Source of the DNA: Orthonyx spaldingii
Lineage: Eukaryota > Chordata > Aves > Passeriformes > Orthonychidae
DNA length: 64,000 bases
Assembly (NCBI GenBank): GCA_013397795.1
Contig: VZTJ01002478.1
Coordinates: 2,433,370 to 2,497,369 of the forward strand
Reading direction: 5' to 3'
In this document: positions 13,800 to 26,929 of the stretch, piece after piece
Numbering within the stretch: the stretch's first letter is position 1
Layout of the letters: every line of letters starts with the position of its first letter
Notes under the pieces: model-generated
The model's input: the letters and a program-made list of their open reading frames with translations, nothing else
The model's database searches: none
Told to the model about the DNA's origin: nothing
Program-made: the position numbers and the translations under genes

Positions 13800-14200
13800 G
13801 AAAGTTGCGTTGTCAGGTAAAGTTAGGTGATATAGATGCCACCAATAAGCCCCTGACAGGCAGCCAAAGCCCATATGGGAGACATCCATTAAGGCATTAA
13901 TTTGTATATTACTTCATTTGGGATGTGTAGCAAAACAGTTCTGCTTAGGCACACACATAGGGGAAGAGATTTCAGCATCTGAAGCCCCAGAAGACAGTGG
14001 TCATTGTGACCCTTAACTTAGTACTTCGGTATATATAGCCTGTTGAATTTTCTCCCTAATGGCAAGGGAATATGGAGCACTGGCAATACACCAGATTTCT
14101 AGATCACTCTTTGGAAAGCTAGAAACTACTGACAGAAAAGAAGCCTGATTAGAAAGTGTCAATCATTTCATCATGATGAAGTATTTGTCTTCCAGGAAAT
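13800..14200. promoter_or_regulatory. Candidate regulatory block (weak)
   Basis: Homeodomain-type cores cluster here: CATTAATTTG near 13895, TGATTAGA near 14145 and TCAATCATTTCATCATGATGA shortly after. The stretch between is unusually free of homopolymers for this window. This resembles conserved non-coding elements near developmental genes, but the call rests on motif impression alone. Confidence 0.15.
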
Positions 14201-15626
14201 ACAATTTTTAAACAACGGTACCCAGAATTCACCTGTGAAATCTTTTAGACATTCTTTAAGATTTTAAGGGTTCATTTCCAAGAAGATCCAAATATTCCCA
14301 CAATATCCAACTATTTCTCCCTCTTTCTCAAGACTAAACAAATATAACTGGAACTATGTACCTGTTAAAAATTCATCACTGGAGGGTTAAACATGGATTC
14401 TTTAGACTGCAGTAACTACCAAAGTTATCAGAAACATAAGAAAGTTTTAGTTTCATCACTCATTTCCAGAACTTTGCAAATTACTGGTCACTTGAATACT
14501 TCAAGTATTGTCTAATTTTCTGTTTCCATACAATATGACAAACAATGCATTCTTGCTCTTTTCTATTAGGTATGTAATATGTATCAATTGCAGATAATTT
14601 CATAAATATGTATACATTTTCACCTAAATAGAATTCCTTCCAATAGTGCTTTTTTTCCCCCCATGAGTCAATATCACTCCCTACAAAATCAGTGGGAATA
14701 GTGTTAATTCATGAAACAAAAGTCCATTTCTCTTTCCCTCTGTTGGTTTTGTCTTAAATATAAAAATATGTTTCCCTGAACTACTTGGTAATGTTACATA
14801 TAACTAAGAGAGTTGGACCAATGTGTGAGGTCATCATACAAGACTCCTTAATATATTCTTTAAAATGTGCTGAAGGAGCAGCATTTTACTTTAATCTTTT
14901 TGTAACACGTGCATAAAACCAGAAAGAATACCTACCACTTAGAAGATTAACTAAGAAGGTATTAAGTGAAAGATTTTAATCCTTATTATTTTCTAAGATA
15001 GTAATTTGAAGGGATTGTGCAGGAAAACCTTCAGTACCCCTACTGAGTACTTAAAACCTGTGGCCAATTTTGGCTAGGTTTAACAGAGATGCAGAGGTCT
15101 TGGAAACATTGAAGGCTTACAAGTTCCATAAGGAATTCTCATAGAGAATACAGATCTTAACAGAGCCAAGTGGGCAATATACTCTAGCATTATTAGATAT
15201 AAGTGAATTCATACAGGCAGGAAGACTTGGGAGCTGTGTGTCGATAAACGGATGGACCTTATAATCCTAGCCACAAAACTCTCTCCCACACCACATCCAG
15301 CTTAATTTGCCCTGTTATGCAGGAAGAAGACAACAAAAAACAACTAAAAGATTTCTGCTGTCTAAAAAGGTGAAGAGTTGGACCCAAGCCTTTCCCACTA
15401 TATTCATTCCAAGCTCTGCATGGACTGATGACTAACACAGTTGGACCACACTGAGCTGCCTTGGTGTGATTCAGTTCCAAAGGGTGTTTCAGCATTAGCA
15501 AGTAGAAGTAACTTTCCCCAGCTAAAGGGTAAGTGTCAAAGCCTGACACCCACACGGGTTTGATTTCAGATCAGCTCTATTCTGGCCCTGCAGACCAGAA
15601 TACTACTGAGACATCTACTTCAGTGA

Positions 15627-15637
15627 CCCCCCCCCCC
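15627..15637 (+). repeat. Poly-C tract
   Basis: Eleven consecutive C residues are followed by TTCCCCACC, making a C-rich strand. It sits in a locally GC-richer patch (about 15520-15680) within AT-rich DNA. C runs of this length are rare here and prone to length variation. Confidence 0.85.
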
Positions 15638-16423
15638 TTCCCCACCGAGGAAGCATGTCAGGCTCCTTCCTTGAGCCACATCTTCCAGTTTAGGTTTATT
15701 GGTACATCTGCAGATCTACTCTGTGAACCCAAAATGACAAGAACTAAAGAGCAATAAAACAGGGAAAGATCATAAGATTTTAGTTTAGATTAAGGAGTTG
15801 TGAAGCAAAAGCTAGAGTACATTTATTCACTGTTGATCTGCACAGACATATAGTTTCTTCAATTCTGCTGCACAAGAAATACTTCTGGCCCTTCAATCTT
15901 CATGCTGACATATCATAATGCCTCAATACCTAAATGACTCATCAGTGACAGGCTTCAAAGAAAGTCAAATGCTGTAAACTTCTATCTTCTATCCCTGCTA
16001 TAAAGCCTGCCTTATACCATGCAGTTTATCTTATTAACTCCTAGCCATTTTTGCCATTTCTCAAGAATTTTAGCATTGCTTTGCATAACTATAGTCCCAT
16101 TAGAGCCTTAACTGTTTGCAGGAAAGAATATATTTATCAGCAGCAATTCTATGTGCTCTCAAAACAAAGGAAAACTCCTTATGTACAACATGTGAAAAGC
16201 AGAATAATCAGCCTTGCAAGCTTGAATTTGAATGTTTTGCTGATACTGTATTTTGCCTTTTCCCATGGGGCACAATCACCAATTTTCACTTCATATAGCT
16301 TCACTCCTCTGTATAATAGACATCAAAATAATGCCACTACTACTGTTTACAACACGAGTATGTGCACTGTACTGTCAGTTGACATCAGACCTCAGGAAAT
16401 CCAACATGCCTCAATGCTGTATA

Positions 16424-16438
16424 CAACAACAACAACAA
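16424..16438 (+). repeat. (CAA)5 microsatellite
   Basis: Five CAA units run into an A tract. It is a short trinucleotide simple repeat. Confidence 0.8.
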
Positions 16439-18381
16439 AAGCTACAATTCTTCCTAATATAAAGAGCCAAAGAAAGAACTACCAACCATTACAGTTGGGA
16501 GTATAGTTATCTCATGTAATGCTAACTACCTGTACCTTGCAGCCGAATTTCCAAAGTTCTAGACATTCAGCTAATTTTTAGATTTTCTGCTTATCCTTCT
16601 TTCTCCTTCTCAATTCCTTATTCTTCACCAGCACATTTAAAATTTCTGCTAATAAGCACATCCTTTACTGATTCTAGAGCAAATCAGAAACCATCTAAAG
16701 CTAAAACTTACAAAGATTAAGCAGAATGGTATTGGAACAATTGTGAGATGGCACACAAAAAAGGTTCAGTCTCCACAGAAATGTTGAAAGACAACATAAC
16801 TTTTTAAATAAGGGGAAAAAAGACAGTATTTGACAGAACAGATGGAAAGAGAACAAGCAAGCACACAAGAAACCTGAATGATACTGCCTGATACCTGAGG
16901 GGCTGACAAATTACTCAAAGGCAAATGTGAATCTACAACTCAGAATACACTTAAGACATGCAGGAAAAAATATAATAGTTCTTTCCCATGTCTTTCATGC
17001 AATTTCACCTTGAAGTTACATTAAACTGTAAATACATTTTATTAAAATATATTGCAGAGATTTCTATTGCAAACAGTTATCTGGCAAATTTAATTACAAA
17101 ATTCTACAATCACAAAACTGTGATAACATTGAAATAAAACTTTGTTATAAACAATTTTAAAAAAAATATTTCCCAAAATTATTACTATTAACAGTTCTTT
17201 AGGTAAAAGCCAGATTTAACTTTAGTAATCAAAGGATTTCTTTCCCCTCTATGTTTTCATTAGAAATTGCATATAATACATAATACTGATGGAGCAAATC
17301 ATGTTGCTAAATATGTTGATTACTACTCATGCTATTTCATTATACCTTGCTCAGTTCATGATTTTATACACACATATCTGAACATATTACTCCAGTATTT
17401 GGTTTTCCAGGGTGGGATAAAGTATAACCATGTAACTCACTATTGTTACTCTTCCTGTTCTTGAATGAGAAAGGAATCACTCAATGCATTGGTTCAGCAT
17501 TCCAGACAGTGAAGGTCAGGGACAAGATCATCCTTTAGCAACACAAGACTGCCTTTTCACAGTTCTGACTGTATAATAACAATAGGCTGAAAAATAGATA
17601 ATTCTACGAGCAATATCACATATTCATAACAACGTCAAAAACATTTCAATGAAGTTCACATTCTGCTCAAAGAGGACATAACTGCACTGACCACACACAC
17701 TTTGCAGAATTAAAAGATCTGCCTCTAATGAATGCTTCAAAGTCTTTTTTTGAATGTAGTATAGTCATCAGTATTCATTAGGGAGAAAATGGGCCCACGG
17801 AAAATATGCAGAGAAAGTGCCTATCCCCACATGCCTGTATCTTTTACCTGGAATCTCCACACACACATAACTTCTAATAAACTATAATTAAGGAATTTTA
17901 ATGGTGTAACACAAAAATTGTAATTGCTTAAAAAACCCAAACCTCGTAAGTAATTTGTCTGTGGACAGAAAGAATGATGTTCTTCCTCTAGGATGCTATG
18001 CCATGTTTGACTGTTATCCAGTATGCAGCCTTACATCTTATGTGTAACTGTTCACTTTCCTCAAGGTTTGCCTTAAACATCGATAATTGTAACAGCTATG
18101 CATGTCAAACAAATGAACTTTGTGAAAGCCGCTCTACCCTCTCTGAAGGAACAGATAAACCAAAGATGAAGATTTCAGTAACTTTGGGTATCTCAGCTGA
18201 TGATACTTTGGGTTCAACTGCTCAGAATACCTTGAACACTAAGTGCTAATCAAACACTTCCTTCACTGCAACCGTGGGCATGTGTGCTGAGGACTTTCCC
18301 AGATCAGAGGTTTGTGCCAGGCTTGCAGGGAACATGGAACAAGGTTAGGGATCACCCGAGAGGTGACTGGGTCCCTGTACA

Positions 18382-18404
18382 GCACTGCCAAGCGTTGGCA
18401 GTGC
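18382..18404. repeat. Perfect hairpin, 10-bp arms, 3-base loop
   Basis: Arms at 18382-18391 and 18395-18404 are exact reverse complements around a GCG loop. The stem is GC-rich, so it would be stable as RNA or as a cruciform. It lies in a GC-richer patch that could be an old retroelement. The stem is short for a microRNA precursor and outer pairing stops at once (A opposite A). Confidence 0.6.
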
Positions 18405-20487
18405 AGTGCATTGGAATCTGCCTGGCAGCACTCACAGGTGGGAGTTTTCCGTGTTCTTCCACAATAGTGTACAAGACCCACTAATACAGGAAAGAAGAGG
18501 GAGGGGCACAAACCAGGACGAGTTTTCTTTGTTCCCTACTACCAAACCAAACCGTGTCAACAAATGGAAGAAACACCCTAAAGAATCTACTACTTACTCC
18601 GTTCCTTACCCAAACCTATTCCCACATCCCATGAGGAGATCCAGTTTGTGTCCTGGATGAGGCGACAGATTTGCAGAAACAAGTGATTATAAAACTATTG
18701 CAATAACTACATCCACACAGAGGGAACAAGTTGAAGCAGTAGAGGTAGCATTAGCTGGCATTTCCTACCACAGCCCTCACAATCCTAAGGTAATTTCTTC
18801 CCAAGTCACCTTCTAGATTTTCTTTCCTTCTGAAAGGAAGTGGAAATACTGAAGTCTCATTATCTGGCACCACAGGGACACCCAAATCACTTTTCTAGAA
18901 CCATTAGACAAACCTCCGCCTTCAAAGCTCTCAGCCCCAAATCCCTTCCTTGCCAGTCTTCTCTCTCTAACTCACTTAATTCCCAGTTTTGTTGCCACTA
19001 CTCTCCAAACCAAACTCCTCCTTCCTCTGCCAAAGGCAATTTGTCACAGTCTACTGCTCTTATTCCCTCAGTCTTCAAGCCAGGCAGCCTTTTCCTCTGC
19101 AAAGATTGGTCTATAGCAGGTCTGAAAGAATAGCAAACACCAGCACGTCATTTTCAGATTGCTCTAGCATTCACTGCAGTACCAACCACATGAATAGTCC
19201 CCCTCATTCCCTATACTGGCCCTGGCACTTAAAAGCATTCAAGTACTCGATTCTAATTTTCCATTCATGTGCAATGGGAATAGATTTTAAGATTCTGCTT
19301 TTGCCAAATCTCTACTGAGCACCTGCAAACAGATTTTTTTGTGAATTTTTGTAACAAGAGGGAAAAGTCACATTCCTATCAAAGCTGTGTTAAAGTTTGT
19401 CACTGTATTCCACCCAGTGAGTCCAAACTTAGCTAAACTATAGGTGACCAGAATTTTTAATGGAAGCAAAATCATTATATTGTAGAATCATGACCTCTAG
19501 CTTTTGAGAAGAAACTTGAAACAGGATCTTAAACCAGGAAATTATTATAATAGTCAAACAGATAACCAGTTTGCTCCAGCTAGCTAGTTAACAGAGGCTA
19601 ACAGCGCAGTTCTAAACAAAATGATTGAATATTTTAATTTTAAGACAAGGTTTGTTTCATTATTACAGTGACATATGATAGCATATAAAGCCTGTTCTGA
19701 TTTCTAACCACCCAGTGACATTTTGCCAAGGATATGTTCCCAGAAGCATTGATGCCAGCAGGTTTAGTGCTGGTTCCAAATGCAGTGTTACATCCAGGTT
19801 ATCAGATTAGCTCAAAGGTACCTGCAGCAGTCCCAGTTCTGACGCCACCACAAGTGCTATTTAGAGCTCATTGTTCTGCTTGGTAAGCGTCACTCAACTA
19901 ACTCATGGAGTGCCTGCACATGAGATGGTATCTGTTTCAGGAAAACACATAGATCAGTTACATGCCTTGCTGTAATACCAGCTGTTCAACCTCATCAAGT
20001 GTGGTATGAATAACAAAAAGAGGATAGATGACATAATGCAGCATGACAGAATATTTTCCTTCATGCACTATCCCCCAGATTACTTAATATAATTATTAAA
20101 ATTTATGTCCTCAGCTTAATCTGGTGTACCCAGTATCTTAATATCAGTTTTACAGCACTAGGCATTTTTATTTATTTATTTTAAATTGGCAACAGTAAGT
20201 GCCATTCCCTTAGCAGATGTTCTCAGTTCCCACACTCTTAATTATAGTTTTATAACTACAGCCACCTACCATACAGTGCACTGCAGCAGTGTGTCATTTC
20301 AAGAGCCACTGTTACTTGCTCATTAAATTCCCCTGCTATCTAGAGCACAACTGATTTCAACTGTATGCCAACCCACATGCAAGTGACAAGGACACAGGCT
20401 TCAACTCCAGCACATGTATTTCACACAAATGTGTACAGGTTAACATGGAAGCATGCTGATTTTGTTTAGAAGTGTTCATAACAAGAA

Positions 20488-20511
20488 AATATCATTAAGC
20501 TAAATGATATT
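20488..20511. repeat. Inverted repeat, 9-bp arms
   Basis: Arms at 20488-20496 and 20503-20511 are exact reverse complements around a 6-base spacer. The arms are AT-rich. A chance origin is plausible in this composition. Confidence 0.5.
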
Positions 20512-23486
20512 CTATGATTTTAATTGATACACTACACTGATTGTTAAGTGGCATAACAAGTTACACTAATTTTTCCTCTGAAGAGCTATTTAAAATAGCT
20601 TGGAAAATGGAAATTTAACTGTAAACAAATCTTACTATCAACAAACTAGAGACTCAGAAACATGGATAAGACTGTAGCCTTTCTGTTGCTTTCACTCACC
20701 ACTGTATGAAGATCTAAAATTTTAAACACAATTCAGATCTCATACTGATGGGAACTGTATGTTTCAATACTGTCATGGCAGCCTGTCACCTTCTCCTTCC
20801 AACTTAGCCATATGAAAACCCACAAGATTTTTGTCAGGAAGAAGTGTCAGGGTGCTCTGTGTGTTCTTGGTTTTCTCAGCAGCTTTCTGGGATGTTTCTC
20901 AGCACTCATGAATTACTTACAAGCTACCAGGCAGCCGCCCAGTGATCCTCATAATGGAGTACAGCACCTTTAAAGTTACCATTTCCATATTTTTCTGCAG
21001 ACAGAAGAGTAATGCCAAGATCTGCAGAGGCAATTGGTAAATTTTAATTATCTTACAAATTGTGGTCCTATATAGGAAATCGGTAAAATTTTAAAATCTT
21101 TTAAAAATCATGGGGCTATAGGCATGAAAATATGGTAACTGTGGAATTCATCAATACCTGCTTCGTAAGGATTTTTATATTTAATAGCCTGGCTGATAGC
21201 AGTATTATTTAGAACTTGTTATCTCACAATCATTCAGATCCAAAAATGTATAATTAGTTACATGAAACAGTAAGACAGGCAGATGAGTATAGAAGTAAGC
21301 TTCTCCTTTTTTAAAGGATTCAGCATTTAAAGGACCAACATTAAATCAGATTTAAGAAATTTAGAATTACTCAAATTATTGATATTTATTTTACTTGAAC
21401 TTTCTGAAAGAAGGAGAAGAAGGTTTAAACTCACAGTGCCTTTTTAAATATGCATCTTTCTCCTCCAATAAAGAAGTTATGCTAACTAGTCTTGAAATTT
21501 CCTGAAGTCATGAAATGGCTATCTGTGAAAAGCTGTCAAATTAATAAAGTTAATGAACTGAAAACACAATTCCTTTTTCATTCCTTACAGCAGTTGCTGG
21601 TGCTGCTTACAAAACACAGTGTACAGGAAACCAGAAGCCTAAGAGAAGGAATAATTTTTAAAATGTAAAAAGCTATTTTAATATCTCCACAAAGCCATCA
21701 CCTTAAATTGGTTCCAGGAGATGTAAATACTTCCCCTGAAGATCAGGAGAATTTGAAGCAGTAAGGTGCTCTTTCTCCCATCTAAATGAAATGGTATCAG
21801 AGTACCTCCAATCAAAGAATGAGCTAATTCAGAAAGTCTATGCATAAACAAAGGACTGTATGTAGGAATCAATTTGCATTTGAAAGGAAATTTTTGACCA
21901 AGACACATTAGTGTTCTGATTTCTATTTCAAATAATTAAAAATTATGTACTTGAGAAACTAACAGTTTTAGAGAATAAATTATCTGTATTATTGCTGATG
22001 CATGTCTAGTTCTTTCTTTCTACACTCTTGCTGAAATTCTCTTACTTCCCTTCTTTCAGTACTATAATCCTTTTCATACTTAGTTTTCACCTGTGCCTCT
22101 AACCCCATATTGTTTCACTTTCCTGGCATCCTATCCTGATTTCTGAAGGTGATCTGAGATAATTTTTCTCCTCTCTGCTTGCTCTAAGTATTATCAATGG
22201 CACAGGTTCAGAAGTTCCTAAATAAAGTCCTTTCATTTCAAAGGCGTGGCTGTGCACATCTCTCTGCTTTCTGGTATTTTGGCTGTAATTTCATCCCATT
22301 CTGTCTTACGTCTTGGAAGCCTCCCTCTCACACTCAAAATCCCATTCTTAAGCGTCACCTCTGTTGCTGAAGAACGTGCACTTCTTTATAGGATTATTGT
22401 AATGAACACTATGTGTACCTCCCTTGTAAACTTGATGAGGTTGTAATCACCATCCAAATGCAATGTTTTGTAGGAAAATACTTTTTCATGGAAAAATGTT
22501 TGTAGAAAAGAGTAGCAATTCTGGAAAATGGTGCAAAAGTTGCCAAATTGTTAAGAGGTCCTGTTTTGACTTTATTTGTTTGTTTGTTTTCAAACTACAT
22601 GTTTGATTTTTTGGCTAGTCTAAGCTTTTATTAGACATAAGTTAGTTTACTTTAAATCGTCTCAGAAGAGCAACACAAATTAAGTGTTTCAAAGACTTAT
22701 CTTAATCTGGTCTTTCCACTCACAGAAATTTGACATTGACATTCGAATTTTGATTTGCTTAGAAAGTCTGGAATACCTCCTGTAACTTCAAAACAATTTC
22801 TGTAAAGCAAAGTAATAGTTTCCCATGCAACTCCACTCATCTCTTTAGCTCTGCCCTATGATTCACCTCAATTTAAATACTGACACAGCAACAGTGCCTT
22901 GCCTTCAAGCATATTTTAATGTAGCATTAGTTACCTTAAAGAAACCATAAGGCAAACACCAGATTTAAGTGAAGATAAGGTTTGCATTTTTCTCCTACTC
23001 CCTTCTGCTATATAGCTAAAATATATAAATTCTGCTCTTATTTAGAATAATTTATACCTCCTTGAAACCAGCTGCTTCATGTTCTCATGTTCATACTTCC
23101 TCTTTCAAAACCTTCTATACCACTTCTACCTGTGATACATTGTTTGAATTCAGTATTTTTTGATATAGCACAGTAATCTAATCTAACTCATTATTTGCTT
23201 GGGTAACAGATGTCTTGCTTTATATGTACTTTCCAACTCATTTCTAAGTGTTTGTCACACTGTTTTTCAGTATAATTATTTCATTATTTCTTACTAAAGA
23301 ACACATGTGCTCACTATTTTACAAAACTGGTGGTCTCAACACAGCCACTACAATGAAAGACTGTACAACAGATAAATCACTCTTGCTAGAAATCTTTATA
23401 TTGCATGGTAAGCCAATGCTAATACCAAAACCAGTAAGCATTTTGAAAATCAACACTGTCACTCCGTGGTTCTGTGATTCTGTCTT

Positions 23487-23741
23487 CCCAAGTCACTGTT
23501 ATGTGTGATGGGACCCTGCTCTCCTGGAGATGGCTGAACACCTGCCTGCCCATGAGAGGCAGTAAATTCATTCCTTGTTTTGCTTGAGTGTGTGGCTTTT
23601 GCATTCTCTATTAAATTGCCTTTATCTCAACCCACGAGTTTTCTATCTTTTACCATTCCAGTTCTGTCCCCAGTCCTGCTGTGGGGGAGTGAGTGAGCGG
23701 CTGCGTGGGCCTTGGCTGCTGCCTGGGTGTAAACCATGACA
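23487..23741 (+). mobile_element. Endogenous retrovirus LTR, 3' part (avian)
   Basis: The segment matches a common avian LTR layout that I recognise by its block order. It contains the CTGGAGATGGCTGAACACC block, a TTCCTTGTTTTGCTT block, an ATTAAA polyadenylation signal at 23610-23615, then a CTCAACCCACGAGTTTTCT block, a GGGGGAGTGAGTGAGCGG block, and a terminus reading AAACCATGACA ending at 23741, the expected CA end. It is therefore a plus-strand LTR with U3, R and U5 pieces visible. No internal retroviral genes follow, so it is probably a solo or truncated LTR. The 5' border is uncertain and the flanks gave no convincing target-site duplication. Family name (ERVL- or ERVK-like) not assigned. 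Confidence 0.78.
23610..23615 (+). promoter_or_regulatory. ATTAAA polyadenylation signal of the LTR
   Basis: This common AATAAA variant lies about 20-30 bases before the CTCAACCCACGAG block, as expected for the R/U5 junction of the LTR. It may no longer be functional. Confidence 0.6.
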
Positions 23742-24120
23742 TGCATTCTTAGCTTGCTTTGACAACAGCCATCAAATTTGATCCATTAGTAAAAGCAAAC
23801 AACCCTGCTGCATAAAATTCTTACTGTAGTGTGAAGTCTTTGTATTTTAAAACATTTCTTCTATCTTATCAAAGCCAGTAGAATATGTACCAAATAAAGC
23901 AAACACTTTGCAATTATTCAATAAGTTATTATGGTAGTAAAGAATTACACTGTACAATCAGTGTCTAGAAATAGTGTATTCTTGAGTATGGCTTTTGTCT
24001 GAGAATTGCAGGCTATCTTACTGGGAGAACAACTATATCAAAAACTGCATTACTACACATGGTAACAGATGCAATTACAGGCTTTGTGGATGTCTAAGGA
24101 AAAGATATAAGCTGCATCTG

Positions 24121-24157
24121 TGCTCTAGTGCAGGACTGTGCTGCACCATCTAGAGCA
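24121..24157. repeat. Imperfect hairpin
   Basis: Arms TGCTCTAG (24121-24128) and CTAGAGCA (24150-24157) pair exactly. An inner TGCA pair (24129-24132 with 24142-24145) sits above a 4-base bulge. The total stem is 12 pairs. It is too short for a convincing microRNA precursor and may be chance. Confidence 0.45.
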
Positions 24158-25318
24158 GGGTGACATCAGCATAAACAAAAATTAGAGTAGAAGATAAAGT
24201 GCTATGAACATATCAGCAGTGAATCAGTAACTAAGGCCATGCCATCCAAAAAACACTGAATTTTTATGAAGTGTAGAAACTCTGAAACAGCAAATGCTTC
24301 TGAATATTAAGTGAACCAGAACTGTAGGTTTCAAAAATGATTAACTGTTCCCCTGTGTCCTTGAGACTCTTATTTTATATTGAATATCCCATTGTCTCTC
24401 ATGGTCTCTGTGCTGGTTGGCAAACATAGTCCATCCTTCCACTCTAGCCAGCATTTTTAGAGACTGGATGATTTGCTTCAGTTTAGTAGATTTTAGAAAC
24501 AGAGATACTATAGATGAAGCTATGACCTGAGTTAAAGATCAAGAAAGACACAAATACATACCTCAGTCATACCCTCCACCACAATTCAGTGGCTGTAGAA
24601 GGCTGCTCTTATATATACCCCATTTCTAGTGGGTATCAGGCAAAAGTCTTCCAAATACCTGCACTGTACAAAAGCTGCCCGTGTATACATAGAACCTCTT
24701 CATTTCCATAAGCATGCAGAACTAAATCCTATATGTTATATCCCTCCAAGAAGAAACCCTGCACTTAGTATAAACATGCAGCCCCAAGTCCTCTACTTTT
24801 CTGCTAAAAGCAAGGAAACTGTGCTTAAACTTGATGACCTCTGAAGCTTTGCACATGAGTAGGGTATCAGCTTTATTTAAATGGTACTTAAATTAACTGA
24901 AAGCAAAAAGTGAGTCGTTAGAGTTAATAAATGCCTATTTGCATAATATTAGCAATACAAGAAAGTCCTACTGTAAACTAAAATATACCATTTTCTGTAA
25001 CACTCCATAATTTTTTCTGTTTGCCCTCTGGTCACAGGTCTTTTCTCTGCCTTCCAGTCTTAGAAATAGTGAAGAATGCAAATACTTCCTGCTATTTCCT
25101 CAGCTATTATAAACCAGTGAAGTTCAACTGAGGTCAATGGCGCCCTTTTACTCTAGTTTAGGATCCAACCCCTAATTATCTCACATTCACTAAAAACTGT
25201 TTCATACGAGGAAGTTCTGTATAAACAGACATTACAGACTATGGAATTTCTTCCACCACTTATGACATCAAACAGAATACAGGCTTTCTTGTTTTGTCTT
25301 TTAGGGTTTTTTTGGTTG

Positions 25319-25331
25319 TTTTTTTTTTTTT
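25319..25331 (+). repeat. Poly-T run
   Basis: Thirteen consecutive T residues lie in a T-rich stretch starting near 25300. This is simple low-complexity DNA with no retroposon body recognised beside it. Confidence 0.8.
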
Positions 25332-26929
25332 AATTTAGAGACTATGTAAATACAAACTATTACTATGCATTAATAAGTCACCTACAAGTAACCACTATAT
25401 GGCTACACTTAATCTTCAACAAATCACAATTTGTAGTGGCCTGTCAATATTAATGGACAACAATATATATCATTTTATTACCATACAGCAAATAGAAGGG
25501 GATAGAACCACCACTACAATACAAAAGTTTTACCTTTCTGCCTCTAGAAAGCAGATAAAGAACATACATGTGATATTCTGAATGCTGCCATTTGAGGACT
25601 TGCTTGCAGAAGCGCCACAAAGCAGATCTGTTCAGTGGCTCTAAAGTAATTTTTGGGCTTTCTCATTTCAGATAATTCACCGTTTTGTTTTGTGACAAAT
25701 ACACTTACAAGGGACCAGCATTTGTCTTAAAATCTCATACACAGATCATGCTCAGTGATTTAATACAAGTTCTATAGTAAATTCTGTGCAAGAGTCTCCA
25801 ATGTATCACCTTATTATGAAATTCACGTCCTTTTTCCAAAATGGTGTAACTATCAACCACTATCAAAAAGCAATTCTGTCACCTTTTTTCCCTATGCATC
25901 ACTTCAGTTTTTAGTATAGTTTATAGAACAAAATTCATTGTATATATTAATGATTATCAAACCCATGAAAGTTTCTTATGCTGGTTTGATCTTTTTCCAT
26001 CACAGCACTCCTGTTTTCATATCACCAAGGACATCTAATGGCTTCCTGACTTCACAGCATTAAGACAGCCTGATTCAGAGGCAAAACATTTTTGTTTGTG
26101 CTGTCTCAAAGGAACAAAACCTGTCACTCCTTTTTCCCCATGAAATATGTAATTATGCAACTAAATATTTATATTCTAAAAGAGCAAACTCAGTGAGCAG
26201 TGTTGTAGAAAAAGGTACTTGAAGCAAATGAGCAACATTCCTGCATTGCTGTACTCCATCAACTTCTAAGCTTTGAAAACTTGACCATAGCAGCTTATGT
26301 TAAGAACTTCATTTTAATGTTTAAAATATAAGTTATTTCCTTTTAAGGGTTAACCATTACCAGCATATTTCAACCAGGTCTTACGGACTTCACCAGTACA
26401 AACATTATTTTACAGAAGTAACCAAGATCGATGATGTCACCTTTTACATAAATATCACCACATACACAAGCCAAAACCACCTTTTTTTTCCCAAGCCTTG
26501 TTTCCAAGACATTGGATGATGAAGAGCCCTCCTCTCAACTGATCTCAGTTTCTCATCTGTGGGAATTTTTGTACTATATATGCGGTGATGTGTTATTTAA
26601 GAAAGGTGCTGTCAAAAAGCCACACACTATCTACCAAGCTAGAAACTTGAGATGTTGAGATTCACAGAAAAGCAGTCCTACCTTTACTAAAATGATACTT
26701 TTGAAATTTTTCTTATAAGAAATTATTCACCACAGGACTTTGAGTTTGTAATTAATCACCACTATGGCTAGAAGGTTATCAAACCACTTGCTTCTTTCTC
26801 CAAGAAAGCTACGCTAAGTGAATATAAACCTAAATTACAGTGAACTGCCACACTCCAACATGTCCTGGCTAATTATATAATCATTTAGCAACTATTTTAT
26901 TTCACAGAGTTTTGCATGAATGGCTGACA

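Larger units (their letters stand above)
10809..23486. other. Unique AT-rich non-coding DNA
   Basis: No gene is supported. The largest frame, 16051-16506 plus strand (151 codons), has low-complexity content and no domain. Features of note are motif-dense blocks near 13800-13960 and 14120-14200, a poly-C tract at 15627-15637, a (CAA)5 run at 16424-16438, a GC-richer patch at about 18270-18480 with a perfect hairpin at 18382-18404, and an inverted repeat at 20488-20511. The rest shows nothing recognisable. Confidence 0.65.

Noticed and set aside
14808..14850. GAGTTGGACCAATGTGTGAGGTCATC resembling a CR1 3' tail
   Set aside because: It lacks the following GGTCCC block and the ATTCTATG terminus. 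Too short to call.
16051..16506. 151-codon open frame on the plus strand
   Set aside because: Low-complexity composition (runs of T, N and Q), no domain, a (CAA)n repeat inside it, and a length expected by chance in 64 kb.
23400..23745. Possible TGCA target-site duplication flanking a longer LTR
   Set aside because: A 4-base match is expected often by chance, and the sequence between it and 23487 does not look like LTR.
24121..24157. Hairpin considered as a microRNA precursor
   Set aside because: The stem is about 12 pairs with a bulge, well short of a precursor stem, and matches no microRNA seed I know.
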